A stretch of 64,000 nt of DNA from Phoenix dactylifera (GCF_009389715.1 NC_052407.1:7164475-7228474); one strand, 5' to 3'. Shown: positions 34,158-47,189, counted from the first letter of the stretch. The notes: generated by a model not told the origin, from the letters alone. Made by a program: numbers and translations.

Positions 34158-34214
34158 GTTTTTGACTTTTTGGCATGTTTTTGACTTTTTGGCATGTTTT
34201 TGACTTTTTGGCAT
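34158..34214 (+). repeat. 19-bp tandem repeat, three copies
   Basis: The unit GTTTTTGACTTTTTGGCAT is repeated three times without change at 34158, 34177 and 34196. It follows a stretch (33870-34130) with diverged repeats of 'aattggctacaaat' and 'ccttccatctat'. Confidence 0.92.
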
Positions 34215-36405
34215 CGTGTATCTTTCAAAATCTGTGCACTCTTTGTGGTGCAAAAGATGCACTGCAATCATGTTGCAGCAATATTGTCTCCCTAATTCAA
34301 GGGATATGACTTTATTCTTGTACATATACACACCGTGTATAATAAATATAGATTTTTCCATTCCAATATTTAATACTATGCATCCATTGGATTGTTTGGC
34401 TAGTGCTACATCGGGTACATAGGCCGCTCCCAAGCATGAGAGAAAGCCAATTTTTAAACAAATAATATTTTTCTCCATAAAGAAATTTATTATATCTCTC
34501 CAAAAAAATAAAAAGACAAGAAACTCTCACAAACTCTATTTTGTAAAGGTCGTTGTCATGCTTTTGTTTTGTTTTGTCAGTCAGAGGATTTGATGAATTA
34601 TCAAGAAAAAAACACTTTAGTCCTTATGAAACTATATCACTCTTTTTTTTTTTGTGTGTGAATTTGCTCTCTTAAAGGTTGGCCTTGAAGAATTAGGTTG
34701 AATCTAAATTTTTTTGGTTAAAATCGGTTGAATTAAATCAATCGAGTATGTATAAATACATTCATAGGAATCAAAAAAAAAAAAAAAAATGAGTTGGATC
34801 AACTCCACTTCTGAAAGCAACAAATACAAAATAGAAAGAGAAAATTTAGACATGTTAGTTGCCATATGGGCTCACCACCGAATGCGTGGGCACTTGTCCG
34901 AGCATGTGTTTGGTTCAAGTTATTTCGTGTACGGGGCCGGTTGAGTCTAGCAGTTAACAAGTAATTTTGATGTTCAAATGATTTGTGGGGGCAGCCAATT
35001 AATGATATACTGATATGCGTACATTAGATGCATGTGCGATATAGATAAGAGTTAGATTCGCCGTTTTAATATCAGATTCCTTACTGATGCTATACTAAAA
35101 TAGTATCGATACAGTACAATATGAAATTTTTTGGCATACCGAGTATCTTTATATCATCCGTATCGAACCAGTATGGTATGTTTTATATCATCTGATGTAG
35201 ATTAGTACGGCGTACCATGCGTAGGGTGTATCAAATCTTTTGTATCTTTAAGTGTGTTAATTAAACTCATATGAATCAAGTTAACTATTTATCAATTAAT
35301 TAACTAGTTATTCCTTCAATGTTAGGCTTGATTAATACTGCCTTCCATATCAGTGAATGATTGATTTGGATGGAATTTGAAACCCACGGCCATTGACAAC
35401 CTTAGCTAGTTAGTTTTGGTATTATATATTAGCTAACCAGTAGATTCTAAAAATCACAAGTTGTTAGAAAATAGATCAATAAGATGAAACGATACAAAAA
35501 AAAAAAGTACAACATGGAGCTTATGTTGCATAAAATTATTAACAAGCATTGGACTTACTCAACTTCTCTTATTAAGTCACCGAGATTTGCCATATCATAG
35601 GTATTCATTGGAGAATATTTCAAATATTATTGTGAGGCTACAAATAAATTTTTAGTGTCAGAAATGCTAAAATTTCAAATATTCGTGTCAAACGCTGAAA
35701 TTGTTACAAGGTCGCTTTGGTGTAGTTTATGGCGATTATTGATTTATTGATTGGACAAATAACAGGAATATCATATAATCACTTAAGTTATTTGTTGAAT
35801 TTACCATAATAGATGTACTGAGCAAGTTAAGCATGCATAATATGTTTCTTTATTTGTTTGTTTTAGAGGAGAACAGTAAACATTTAGCCTTCATAATTAA
35901 TTACTCAAATAATATCTAAATAGATTCACCTATTAGTAAGAAATTTAAGTATGGAGATTTGATGAGAAATTTCAAAAGTTTCCCGGAAACAAATAAAGCT
36001 TCTTACTTCTAAAAAAAAATTAAAAGAAAAAAAATCAACGCGAAAACCAGACCATTACACCTATAAATTAAGAGAATCATAATAAGATATTATATATATA
36101 TGGCTTAAAAGAAGAGAGAGAGAAAAAAACAAAAAAAAGCAAAGGATATCGCTCATATCAAATGTCTCTGAATGCATCTTGTACTCCCCTAAAATTCCAC
36201 GTCATTCCATCGTTGACGAAGAAGTTGTGCTAAATTTTTTTTATCATTCCATTGTTGACCAACTAAAGGAAACAAAACGTCATTTTAAAAGACTCGGTTT
36301 GCATTCTAACGTCTCGATCCATCACGACAATTCTCGCGGGCCAACATTTCTACTTTCTACAAGTTCGCGCATCCCTGTCGGAACCCTGAACCAATGGCAA
36401 TCCAA
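34215..36405. other. Intergenic, no gene seen
   Basis: AT-rich spacer. A piece near 35090-35225 ('tatcgaaccagtatggtatg', 'gtacggcgtaccatgc') resembles the repeat at 53540 in the SRFR1-like intron and is probably a degraded copy of it. No frame with a known domain. Confidence 0.5.
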
Positions 36406-36838
36406 GGCCCGTTTGGTTCGCGGGAAAAAAAAAGAGAAAAAGTGTGGTCAATGAAAAAGTAATAAGATACTTTTTGTTTGGTTGAAGTTTTCAAAGAAGA
36501 AAGATGAGAAAGTTGTATTCCCATAAAAATATAATTTCCACATTTCATGGAAAAATGGAATCAACTTCATTTTTTCCCCCAAAAAGCCCTTCAACATTAA
36601 AAAAACATTAAAGAGCCATTAAAAATCTAATTTTTATTAAGGATATAATAGGAATTATACATAACTTTATCAGAAAAGTGAATGGTCAACCAAACATAAG
36701 CATTTTGGAAATTTGTCATTTTTCCATGGTCAACCAAATATGCCAAAAGTACTTTTCTACACATTCTCTTCTTAGGAATCTGATTCCATTAATCATATTC
36801 TTAGGAGGGAAAATGCTTCCTACAAACCAAACGAGCCC
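36406..36838 (+). mobile_element. MITE family 1, copy B (433 bp)
   Basis: The ends are GGCCCGTTTGGTTCGCGGG and 'ccaaacgagccc', flanked by the 3-bp direct repeat CAA (36403-36405 and 36839-36841), a likely target duplication. The inside aligns with copies A and C along its length ('aaagttgtattcccat', 'aaaaatctaatttttattaa', 'tggtcaaccaaacataagc', 'tatgccaaaagtactttt'). Non-coding. Confidence 0.85.
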
Positions 36839-38924
36839 CAAGTAAAAAAAACAAAAAAAAAAGAGCCAAGCCCACCTCCACACGTGTGGAGCGCAGGATG
36901 GACGGTGGGCACTCTTTGGGTGGCTCCAAAGGTCCATGCTTCCCTTGCTTCGGCCATGGGAGGTCCAAAATATTTGATGCAGTAAAAACGTGTCGCTCAG
37001 GCGTCTACACATGATGTGTGACATATAATGATATATATTTGTCGTGAAAGTTGTTTGAATCCAAGAATTTTGAAGCCATCTATGTCAAAGTTGGCAAAGA
37101 ATCCTAAATAGATCTACTTGTAGGGCCTCCATTTCCTAAGGCCTCTCCCTCAATTGAGAGAATGCTTTCATAACAATTTAAGATTTCACCCAAAATAGCT
37201 AACCCAAATATATTATTTGGGTTATTTGATTTTACTCAAGTACCTAAGATCTACCTAACAAATTACCGATATGGAATTAAATGAACGTTTGCACGAATCC
37301 TCACATGTTTCTTCTGTTTAAGTTTTGGCGACCTCGTAAAACTAAGGGTTCAAACTTATTCAAATCTAGTCACAAACACTAGAATCGGTTCGTAGTCGGT
37401 CTCCATAAATCTATGTTGCAGTGTCTTCAGACTCGCTCAAATGCTAATTGTAACAACCTACAATCTCATTCAAAATAGTTAGTTAGGAAATATTATTTAG
37501 ATTCTTTGATCCTGTATAAGTATTCAAGATCTACCGAGCGAATAACCGATGTGGAACTAAATACATGCACGTATGGGTCCTCACAACTTTATATTTTGTA
37601 ATTACTTCATAAAGTATCATATGTTTGCTTAAGATGCAAGATTCTTGTAGATAACAAAATATCTCAGATATATATAAAATGTGACACGCGTCAAAATAAA
37701 GGGGCATAACAATAATTAAGTATTTTAGGAGAATCCCCGTTGCTTGCATGGCCCCATTTAAACATAATAGAATCTTGTGTGAAGATTTTAACTCGGCGAC
37801 TTTTCTTTCTTTCTTTCTTTTATTTTTTTATTTTAGCCGCGATTTCTTTTTCTAACATCTTCTATATAAGACATTATTATTTTTGGAGACTAAAATAACA
37901 ACAAGAAACATTTTTTTCTGAAGCTAACATAGGGATGGATTATTTGCCTCAAATAGCATGGGATCCTGAGCAGCTAAACTTTTGAAATCTTCCTTGAAAA
38001 CGTGACTAAGGAACTTGCTAACCTAGCTTGAAAGCTCGGATGAAAACTCAGGAGTTAATTGAATATTTGTGAATCCCATTAATAAAAGTTCTATTCGAGT
38101 GTTGTAAAACAAATTCAATAAAATAAAACTTCGCCCATTCCTTTTTTTTTTACCACTTTGTTTCATGTTCAATTTTTCTCCCATCTTCAAGTATCCTTGA
38201 TAAACATAAGTGGTCGCATTAGTTAATTAAATTTTAAATATTTTTTAGACATATCCTGCCATCTGAATATCTGTTTCACTGATCGTTGGATTTACTTCCC
38301 TACACATGTTTAAATATTAAAATAGCATTCCTATTCATAGCTACAGCTTGACATAAAACTCTTAAGCTATATATTGCAAATAATACACCACATTCTCTCC
38401 TTTAAATATAACCAATTTTATCAAATTACTAAGATGATGGCAGAATATATTCTCTTTAGAAGCCGCAAAGCTACCCTTGAATTGAACTCAACAAAAATAT
38501 CCATAAAATTAAGATAACGATCACTTTTGCTTGATATTCGCAATCATGATAATATTCTCAATCAAATCCGATGATGACGGTCACATCCTAAATACTCTAT
38601 GTAGGCCGAGTTGTATCATAGTACGAAGTACCTAGCTGTCTCCTTAGTTCATGAGCATGTGTCATTCTATTTTATTTTCCTTGTTACATTCATATTCCAT
38701 GAGTTTGAGGATGAGATTCCTATCTAATCAATAAAGAAAGCATCGTCTCCTTGCTTAAAAGTAACTCTAAGACACGGAAACATATGATAATATCACTACT
38801 CATTCCCGTTTTTGTACTTTTGAACTATTTCATTTTTTTTCTTTCTTCCTTGTAAATTTTTTGGAGCTCTCTTATAGCGGCGACAAGTAATTTTAGTGTG
38901 AAAATATATTAAACCAGAAAAGAA
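36839..38924. other. Intergenic, no gene seen
   Basis: AT-rich spacer. Two diverged copies of a phrase about 300 bp apart ('atttgggttatttgatttt...aagatctacctaacaaattaccgatatgg' near 37210 and 'atttagattctttgatcct...aagatctaccgagcgaataaccgatgtgg' near 37495) indicate an old tandem duplication. Confidence 0.5.
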
Positions 38925-40021
38925 TAGGGTTGTAAACTATGCACATTAGAGTAGCTATTTTTGACCTGGATGGACTCAAGGCCAACTCATTGCTGATCTA
39001 GTCAGATCAATAGAATGAATTTTAGACCCAGCAGGTCATTCAAATTAGATCGGGGTCAAGTTTGATATGAACCCAATCTGAAATATTTGAATTCCAATCA
39101 GGACTAGATAAGATTCGCAGTTTGAGCCAGGTATCTTACTATTCTTTTATATATAAATATAATATTACTAAAAAAATTAAAATAAAACTAAAATGAATTA
39201 ACTTAAACTTGAATTTTCATTCAACAAAATTAATTTCATGCATGTAATTGATTGTATGAATATCATTTCAAAATAATATTTGCATGTATATCCTCGTAAA
39301 ACTCTGTTATTGTACAAATGCCCGTAATATAATGGGTGTTCGAACGGTGTTAAGAAAAATCATATTTATATTAATTAAAACTAAAATAAAATTTTAAAAT
39401 TATGCTATTGTCCCTGTCTTCTTTCTCTACTATCGAGATCGCGATCTATTTGCATACTACCCATTAAGAGTATTTTAGTCATTTTAATTTGAAACCGTTA
39501 ATTTTTTAACGTCGTTAGATAGTATGGGTGCATATGCAAAAATAAAAATAAAAAAAGGATAGAATGGCAAAACAAGTGTTTTACGAGAGCATACATGCAA
39601 ATATCAATTTTGGAAAGGTATTAATACAAAATTCGATATTTAGGAGGGTATTCATGAAAAGAAAAATCAATGTTTAAATATAACTAAATGAAACTATGTC
39701 TGAGGAGATTTTTAATATAAATATGGAAGTTTATTTAATTAATTGGAAAGGATATTTATGGTAAAGGAAAGAATCTCTTGCAGATTCGGGTTTTTGAATT
39801 GGGTCAGAGTGGATTCGGGTTAGATCAGGTTCATTGCTTGTTGATCCAAACTAGATCCGGGTTGGGGTGAAAAGTACATAACCCGTGCTCGGCCGAAATT
39901 TAGACGGGTCCAACTTTTGATTTGAGGATTCTCTCAACTTGACTCATAGGTCTCAATACCGGATCTAACCGGGCTGGGAAAATGCCGGGTCATGGGTCAA
40001 CCCGACCCAGTTGCAGCCCTA
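38925..40021. mobile_element. TAGGGTTGTAA / TTGCAGCCCTA-ended element, about 1.1 kb
   Basis: The left end TAGGGTTGTAAACTATGCAC pairs with the reverse complement of the right end (TAGGGCTGCAACTGGGTCGG). Subterminal parts on both sides carry 'gggtc', 'gaccc' and 'gatccgggtt' words. Plants carry many non-autonomous elements ending in TAGGG(C/T)TG(C/T)AA. The target duplication is not clear. A smaller inverted-end unit (39276-39604) sits inside it. Its right end is 391 bp from the PP2C start codon. Confidence 0.5.
39276..39604. repeat. Nested unit with about 28-bp inverted ends
   Basis: The left end ATATTTGCATGTATATCCTC, continuing GTAAAAC, is matched in reverse complement by the right end (ATATTTGCATGTATGCTCTC, GTAAAAC). 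A related copy lies at 2205-2480. The inside is AT-rich and non-coding. Confidence 0.65.
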
Positions 40022-40411
40022 AATTCGCATTTCGCACGGCAGTGGCGTATCTACTGAGTCCACGCGCCCGAGTATAGCCATTTGTGGCACCTCCCAAGTC
40101 CCGATATATGCCAGCCTTGTTCCACGAAGAAAGGGAAAGGAGATAAAAGTCCGTGCTCGCGTCCCGTCTCCTTCCTCTCTGCTCTCTTAGCGCGTTATCC
40201 ACGCGAAGTTTCTTCGTCTTCGGTCAACCCCGTTCCCCCCCTTACCTTCTCTGCCAATTTCTCCCACCCTCCCACCTCCTCTTCCCATCTTCCACTCTCC
40301 CACGCGTTCCTTAGAAGAATTCGAAGACGAAGCGTAGGAAGAAGTCTCCAAAATCTCGACTTCCGGCTCTTTCGGTTTTTGAGATCCCGAGATCATCCGA
40401 CGGCGGCGGCG

Positions 40412-43400
40412 ATGCTGCGATCGTGCTTCTGGCCGCTGGAGCGGTGCTTTGGGAGGCTTGGCGGCGGGGATGGGCTCTTGTGGCACCTGGACCTCAAGCC
40501 CCACGCCACCGGCGACTTCTCGATCGCCGTCGTCCAGGCCAACAACTCCCTCGAGGACCAGGGCCAGGTGTTCACATCCCCCTCCGCCACCTACGTCGGC
40601 GTATACGACGGCCACGGCGGCCCCGAGGCGTCCCGTTTCGTCAACAGCCACCTCTTCCCCTACCTCCACAGTATCGTCTCCTTCCCTCTTCCCCTCTATC
40701 CTATCATCAGAAACCCTTCTTGATGCGTTAATCGACCCTTTTCTCGACTCGGTCGTCAAAATCGGTTTTTTATCTGATGTAATCTGGCCTTAATTGGGCA
40801 GAGTTCGCGACGGAGCAAGGGGGATTGTCTGCGGACGTGATAAAGAAGGCATTCGACGCGACGGAGGAGGAGTTCTTGCATCTGGTGAAGCGATCATGGC
40901 TGTCGCGGCCCCAGATCGCGTCGGTGGGGTCGTGCTGCCTCGTGGGGGCGATCACGGACGACACGATCTACGTGGCGAACCTGGGGGACTCTCGGGCCGT
41001 GCTCGGCCGCCGGAGCACCAACGGAAGGGCGGTGGTCGCCGAGCGGCTGTCCACCGACCACAACGTCGCCGTAGAGGAGGTCCGGAAGGAGCTCGCCGCG
41101 CTCCACCCGGACGATTCCCACATCGTGGTACACAGCCGAGGGGTCTGGCGGATTAAGGGGATCATTCAGGTGAGGAAACCCTTGCCCTCTTCTTTACCGT
41201 TTCTAATAATTTTCTTTTAATTTCTTAAATTTCTGTATTTATTGGGGTTTAATTTTTCCCTAGAGCTTATCATTTATCAACACAAGCTGCCATGGATGAT
41301 AATTAGATTTGTTAAAAGCGTCACAATTTTCTTTTCCTGAAAAAAAAGGAAGGCACAAATTTTCAGATTTCTCTAAGTTTCGAGGTATGATTTGTAGGGT
41401 AATGAGATTTATATAGGTATTGGAGTGTGCATTTGTTCTCTCATGTCAGCCTGTTATGAGTTCATGCAGAGTAGATACTATCGTATCTTGGAAGCAGACC
41501 AGAACATGATTTTGATTAGTTAACTGTTTGTTGTCACGCATTCCTTGCAGAGCACAGAGTTTAGACTGTTGAAATTTATATTTTCTTGTTTCTCTGATTT
41601 ATTTCTCATTTTATTTGCATTCATTTGGTTGAGATTTTTTGGGCTGAACTGCAGTTCTATACAGCAAATTCTAAAGCATGAATTTGATGGTCTCGATGAT
41701 TCGTGTCGATGATATGTGTTATTCTGGAGATGTTTTAAATTAAGAAAATGCCAAAGATCACCCTTTGGATCACTGCTTGGTTGACCGGTCTGATGTGGAA
41801 ATGAGCTGAGCAGCAGGCAGGGATTGACGGACGCCACCGACCCTGCAGTGTACTGCTCCAATCCCTAACTGCTGCGTTAAACCAGTGAACTGAGCAGTAA
41901 TCTGACAGGTGAACAGTAGTGGTGCTCTTTTAACTATATCGCTGTATGGGCAACTTCTTTCATGTCTGTGCTTCATGACCTGTTTGTCAGTTGATAGTTT
42001 GCTTCATCATTATGTTGCCTAGCCCTATTAGTATGTTCATATAATTTCTCTAATCAGTGTTTAGTTCTGTTGGTAGAACTCTGACATGAAACTATCTTAG
42101 CATGGCTTTCTGTATTCCACTTAGATCATCTTATGTAATTAATATATGTGGTCAAATAGATTGGGGAATCAAACCATGTGATTGACCTTTGACATCTAAA
42201 CTTCTTATATTAATTGATCCAGGAGAATCTTACACATTTCCTCATTGAGCTAACGGCCCAAGGTAAGATGGATTGGTTTTTGACTGAAAATGCTCCATGC
42301 AGATCAAGCTTTTTGCATAGAATCATTGAAATAGCAACCTACTAGTGGATGTCATTACTGCAGATGGATGTGAGACTATCAAATTAATTAGTTTTTCCTT
42401 AATTCCTCAGTAGTTTTTCTTTTGGTTCTTGTAATACTGTCGTCCATTCTGAGTTCGAATTTGTTTTCTCCCCTTTTATGACTATTGTTTTTTAAATATC
42501 ACCATTCCAATCAACTCATCTAATTTATTTTTATGTTTAGTTTCTACTGCTGTGATACTTGGGTATTGCCTATTGTTATCATAAGGTCAATCTTTCCAAA
42601 CAGTATCTAATCTGTTGTTAGGTCGGTGGTGTGCTCGTGTCAAGATGCTTTAGTTCAGCTTGTTTTAAAAAAGCAATGTTCCTCTTCCAGGGTGAAATCC
42701 CAACCTTTTATGTCCTGTACATGGATGCATCTACACTGCATTCTTTTGTCATCATTGACTGGAAATCATTTTTTCAAAAGCAATAATGGTATGCATAACC
42801 TACTTTGGAGATTGAGGCATTATCATATTTTATGATGGTATGTGTCTTAAGCCGATAATTGCAACCAACTCCAGTGTATAGGCATTCAGTCTTTGACATG
42901 GATGGCCTTTTGGTGTTGTGGCTAAGAAAAGGTGTGGGCATTTCTTTTGACTTCGAGCATCTGCTTTATTATCAACATCATCATGCAACACCATTTTTGA
43001 TAATTGCATAGGCTAAATGACTTTGTGTAGCTTGGGTTATTATAACCTACTATTTAGTGCCGAGCTTTTCTTTTTCTCCTTCGAGAAACAGCTAATAGAT
43101 ATTCTGAATTCAAGTTCATGAATTCTGTAGACAAATTTTTATCTTATTTGCACTTTATATTTTTTGGGCTTGGTTGGTCAGAGTTCTGAAGAGTGGGAGC
43201 TTTGGTGGCTGTGAGTTTGGGCTGCCAGCACCGTGTAAGACTCTGAGGGCTCTCCGTAGTTATAGCTCAAAGTGAAGAGATGATTGTCTTGATATTTTAG
43301 GCGACAATGTTGAGATTTTCTGTTTTGCATGCATAGTTAACATGCTTATGTGCCACCTGATATCTTCACATATGACATACGTTGTGGTTTGACTGACCTT

Positions 43401-44288
43401 AGCTGACTGCTTTAAACATGTAATCTTTAAAAATAACTCATATGAAATCTCTGACACTGTACAAATCAAATGGTTATGGCTTCTAATGCATAAAGCTATG
43501 CATTGTTATCTATGATGTGCATGCATGAGGACTTTGGTCCTATATGAAATAAATTTTAAATGCAGATGAGAGATGACAGGTTTACAATGAAAATGATTTA
43601 TAGCTAACCCTGCTATCTGCCCTCTGGTCAGGTATCAAGGTCCATTGGAGATGTCTACCTGAAGAAACCCGAGTTCAGTAGGGACCCATTATTCCAGCAT
43701 TCTGTTTCTCCTATTCCATTGAAGCGAGCGGTTATGACTGCAGAGCCATCAATCCAGACCCATAAGCTTAAACCAAATGACTTATTTTTGATATTTGCAT
43801 CAGATGGGCTCTGGGAGCAATTAAGTGATGAGGCTGCAGTTGAGATAGTCTTCAAGAACCCAAGAGCAGTAAGCCCTCTTTTTTTTCCATTTCTTTATTC
43901 TAACATGTTGACCAATTTTTCGTATCTAATCATTCCCTTCTCGTAGCAATCTAAGCATTCCGCATTGATGTTAAAATTTTTGCAGGGAATAGCAAAGAGA
44001 TTAGTGAGAGCTGCCATTAACGAGGCTGCAAGAAAAAGGGAAATGAGATACGATGATATAAAACGGATAGAGAAGGGAGTAAGGCGCCATTTTCATGATG
44101 ATATCACTGTTATAGTGATCTATCTCGATCAGCACCGGCAAGGTGGTCAATCCAGATTTAATGTGAGGACTTACGACTGCACTAGCGCACCTGTCGATGT
44201 ATTCTCTCTAAACTCTGATGAATCAGAAGACCCTCTTCGATCGGTAGGTTCAAAACTGGACGTACATGATTCCTACATACGTATATGA
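40412..44288 (+). CDS. Protein phosphatase 2C, plant clade D type
   Basis: Exons 40412-40670, 40802-41169, 43632-43868 and 43986-44288 join in frame to 388 residues; all introns are GT-AG. PP2C motifs occur in order: [17 protein letters not shown] (DGHGG at 66-70, metal-binding Asp), [25 protein letters not shown] (149-151 DSR), [16 protein letters not shown], then across the second splice [18 protein letters not shown] (210 on), [19 protein letters not shown] (Asp 267), and [14 protein letters not shown] (Asp 326/327). It is a Mg/Mn-dependent Ser/Thr phosphatase. Its N-terminal '[23 protein letters not shown]' type sequence and length fit clade D, whose Arabidopsis members dephosphorylate plasma-membrane H+-ATPase and are held back by SAUR proteins; that role is inferred. 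The first ATG of the motif-bearing frame with the family N-terminus is 40412; the longer frame upstream is probably 5' UTR. Confidence 0.95.
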
Positions 44289-45034
44289 AATGAGTTGTGT
44301 TGGATGTCACTTGCCCTTATAGCTGACACTAACAAAGGTGGTGAACAGAAGAGTTTTGAATAAGAATTTGAGATGTGGTGTACATAATAATGTTTGTTGA
44401 GCTTGTTGACATGGATAAAATTTTTGGTGCTCATTACATTTTTTCCTTCTGTACATCAATTTTCTCTTATAGTTTTTGAGAGGGTTCTTTCATCGAATGC
44501 ATTTGGATTTGGTTGTCAGAAAGTTGTCATCAGCTGTCCCTGAGTGCTTTTCTGTGACTTTGCACTTTGAAATAGGCTCAACCAACCCTGGCACCAGTAC
44601 TTCTTTACAGATAGATTAACATGGTGGCCTTCGCTTTACCAGTACTCTACCTCAAGCTTTGATCACGGAATTTGGTTGTTTTACTTGAGCTTTCTTAAGC
44701 TTGCCTTGAGATAAAATGAACTATAACATTATATTCACTTTACTCTTCTTTCATTTTCTCTGGTAATAAGAGCAACGAAGGGAATTCCAATTACATCCAT
44801 TGCTGTTCATTCATCCAAGCTCTCAAACTCACCCCGTCATCCTGATTAGAGAGTAGTTAAAGCCAGCCCACTCCACTGTTAATGTTGGCACTCCGATTAT
44901 CACCGCTGCTGGGCACCACGACCCCGACCATTAACGCTTAAAGACGAGACTAGCGCAAGCAAAGATGGAGGAGATAAAGAAAAGAAAAAAAGAAGGGGGA
45001 AAGGGCGCCTAACCAAGCAACCATTGTTGTTATC

Positions 45035-45200
45035 GGTCCATGTTGATAAAGCAAATACATTATTCTTAATCAACTTCTCTTGCAGTAAAGAGGTGAAAGT
45101 TTCGAGCAGCCATTATTCTTCTTATTTGGTCCATGTTGATAAGGCAAATTCATTCCTCCTCATCAACTTCTCTTGCAAAAAGGAGATGAAAGTTTCGGGG
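45035..45200 (+). repeat. 93-bp tandem duplication
   Basis: The word GGTCCATGTTGATAA starts at 45035 and again at 45128. Both units continue 'gcaaat.cattc', 'atcaacttctcttgca' and 'gatgaaagtttcg'. The copies differ at about one base in eight. Confidence 0.85.
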
Positions 45201-45679
45201 CTGGACATATGCGTGATACAAAGACAATATCATTTAATACTTATGATTTTATAACTTTTTTCAATACTAGAAGTTATTTTTTGTAGCATTCATGAATGTA
45301 ATGCTTTCTTTAATGTTTCTTATGCTATGACAAGTTTAAATTATTTCTTCTGGTAAGTGTAGCAAGAGAGAGGAACGGGAGGAGCACAAAATGTTTAGAA
45401 AAAAATACGGAGTCATCCTCTCAATTTTGGGCCAATCTCGATGACATCTTCTCACTTTTAAAAAGTTTCAAATAGATTCTTCATGTTTGCAAACTGTTTT
45501 AAACTAATCCTATTGTTCATGCATGACCATCACATAGTAAAATAAATTTATATTATGACCAACCTGCCCTTCGTATCATAAAAATATCACCCATCACATA
45601 GTGGTGTCAGGACTCACCTTACTTCGACTGTTGGATCATCCATTGCACAAAACCTAAAGTGCTCCAAATTTCTTTATTC

Positions 45680-47140
45680 ATCTGCATGCATAAATCTCAA
45701 GGCGACCAGTGCATAGCCAGAATTATCCATCTACCCAGCACAAATCTCAAAGCAACAAGGGGGATGATGTAGATTATTTATCCGTCTACATAAATCTCAA
45801 AGCGACCATATGGATGATTCAGATTATTCATCCTTCTGCATGAATATTCAAACAAATAGGGGATGATCGAGATTGATCATCCACTTGCACGTATATCTAA
45901 GTTTAGATTATTCATCTATTTGTATAGATCTCAAAGCTAGGCGGATGAATTAGATTCGTGCAAAAAAAGAGATGGCGAGGGCTTTTCCTCCAATCTAGCC
46001 ACTATTAGTGTTGCTTCCTTCTTCAATAGGGGGTTGTAGTTGTCGGAGATCTCAATGCAATCAATAGAGGCGAGAGGGCAAGTGGGCGGCGGGAGTGGGA
46101 GCTGTGGATCGTTCGAGCTCAAAAGATTGGGGGTTTGGTGTAGTGAGAATGGATCGGGTAAGCTGGAGAGATCGAAACTACACCACCCTAGAGATCATCG
46201 ATGCAAAATTCGAAGTGGGAGATCAATAGATTAGAGAAAACTAGGGGGGAAATAGGGTTTGGGAGGATGGAGAGCCTTGGATTTTGGAAAAAAGAGAGCA
46301 ATTTGCGGAAGTTGAGGGGGATTAGCTCACCGATGTTTCCACGAGAGGCTCATGGTGTCGTCGTGTGTGCTCTCCATCGGCCATTGGCAACTTGGAGGAA
46401 GAGGAAGAAGAGGAGAAAAGGTGATTCGAAGGAGATGATGCTTGCATAGATCTTAAAGCAACAATGGATGATCCAGACATTCATTCACTTGCATAGGTCT
46501 CAAAGCAACTATAGGGCTCGTTTGGTTCGTGGCAAGCATTTTTCCTTCTAAGAATATGATTTCTGGAAAACAAATTTCCAAAAATAGGATGTCTAGGAAA
46601 GTACTTTTGGCATGTTTGATTGACCATGGGAAAGTGACAAATTTTCAAAGTGCTTATGTTTAGTTGGCCATCCACTTTCCTAGGAAAGTTATGTATAATT
46701 TCTATTATGCCCTTAATAAAAATTAGGTCTTTAATGCCTCTTTAATGTTTCTTTAATGCTAAAGAGTTTTTTTGGGAAAAATTAAAAATAGAGTGATTCT
46801 CGTCCCATGTTTCTTATGGAAAAATAACTTTTCCATGTTTCTCATGGGAAAGCCATGAAATGTGGGAATCATATTCCCATGGGAATACAACTTTTCCGTA
46901 TCTTTCCTTTGAAAACTCCAACCAAACAAGAGGCATCTCATTATTTTTCCGTTGACCACACTTTTCTCCTTTCTTTTCCCGCGAACTAAACGAGCCCATA
47001 GATAATTTAGATATTCATCTGCTTGCATAGATATCAAAACAACTACAAATAATTCAGATATTCATCTGTTTGCATAGATCTCAAAGCAAATGTGGACGAT
47101 CTAAATGTTCAGCCGCCGACATGGATCTCAAAGTAATTAG
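45680..47140 (+). repeat. Degenerate tandem minisatellite, interrupted
   Basis: A unit of roughly 45-60 bp, 'gcatagatctcaaagcaac..tggatgattcagattattcatcc', recurs with many changes near 45685, 45740, 45785, 45925, 46450, 46495, 47020, 47075 and 47120. Two things break it: a gene-like but unrecognised block (about 45960-46440, with stops) and MITE copy C (46514-46997), inserted later. No coding content. Confidence 0.7.
46514..46997 (-). mobile_element. MITE family 1, copy C (484 bp)
   Basis: The best-preserved ends of the three copies: GGGCTCGTTTGGTTCGTGG and 'cccgcgaactaaacgagccc', flanked by ATA on both sides (46511-46513 and 46998-47000), a likely 3-bp target duplication. The inside is the reverse complement of copies A and B ('gcatgtttgattgaccat', 'gcttatgtttagttggccatccactttc', 'gtctttaatgcctctttaatg', 'cccatgggaatacaactttt'). 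It interrupts the minisatellite around it, so it arrived later. Confidence 0.88.
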
Positions 47141-47189
47141 TGGATGTTCAAGATTGCTCATCCACCTAAATATCAAGGCTCAATCTAAT

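Noticed and set aside
34915..35230. Possible separate element near 'tatcgaaccagtatggtatg'
   Set aside because: It resembles the repeat at 53540 but is too degraded to define ends.
40082..40411. Upstream extension of the open frame before the PP2C start
   Set aside because: The frame that runs from 40082 has no conserved sequence before residue M at 40412, and the family N-terminus starts there. It is more likely 5' UTR.
45960..46440. Gene-like GC-richer block
   Set aside because: The frames have no recognisable domain and it sits within a decayed tandem repeat; probably another element, but no positive evidence for its type.
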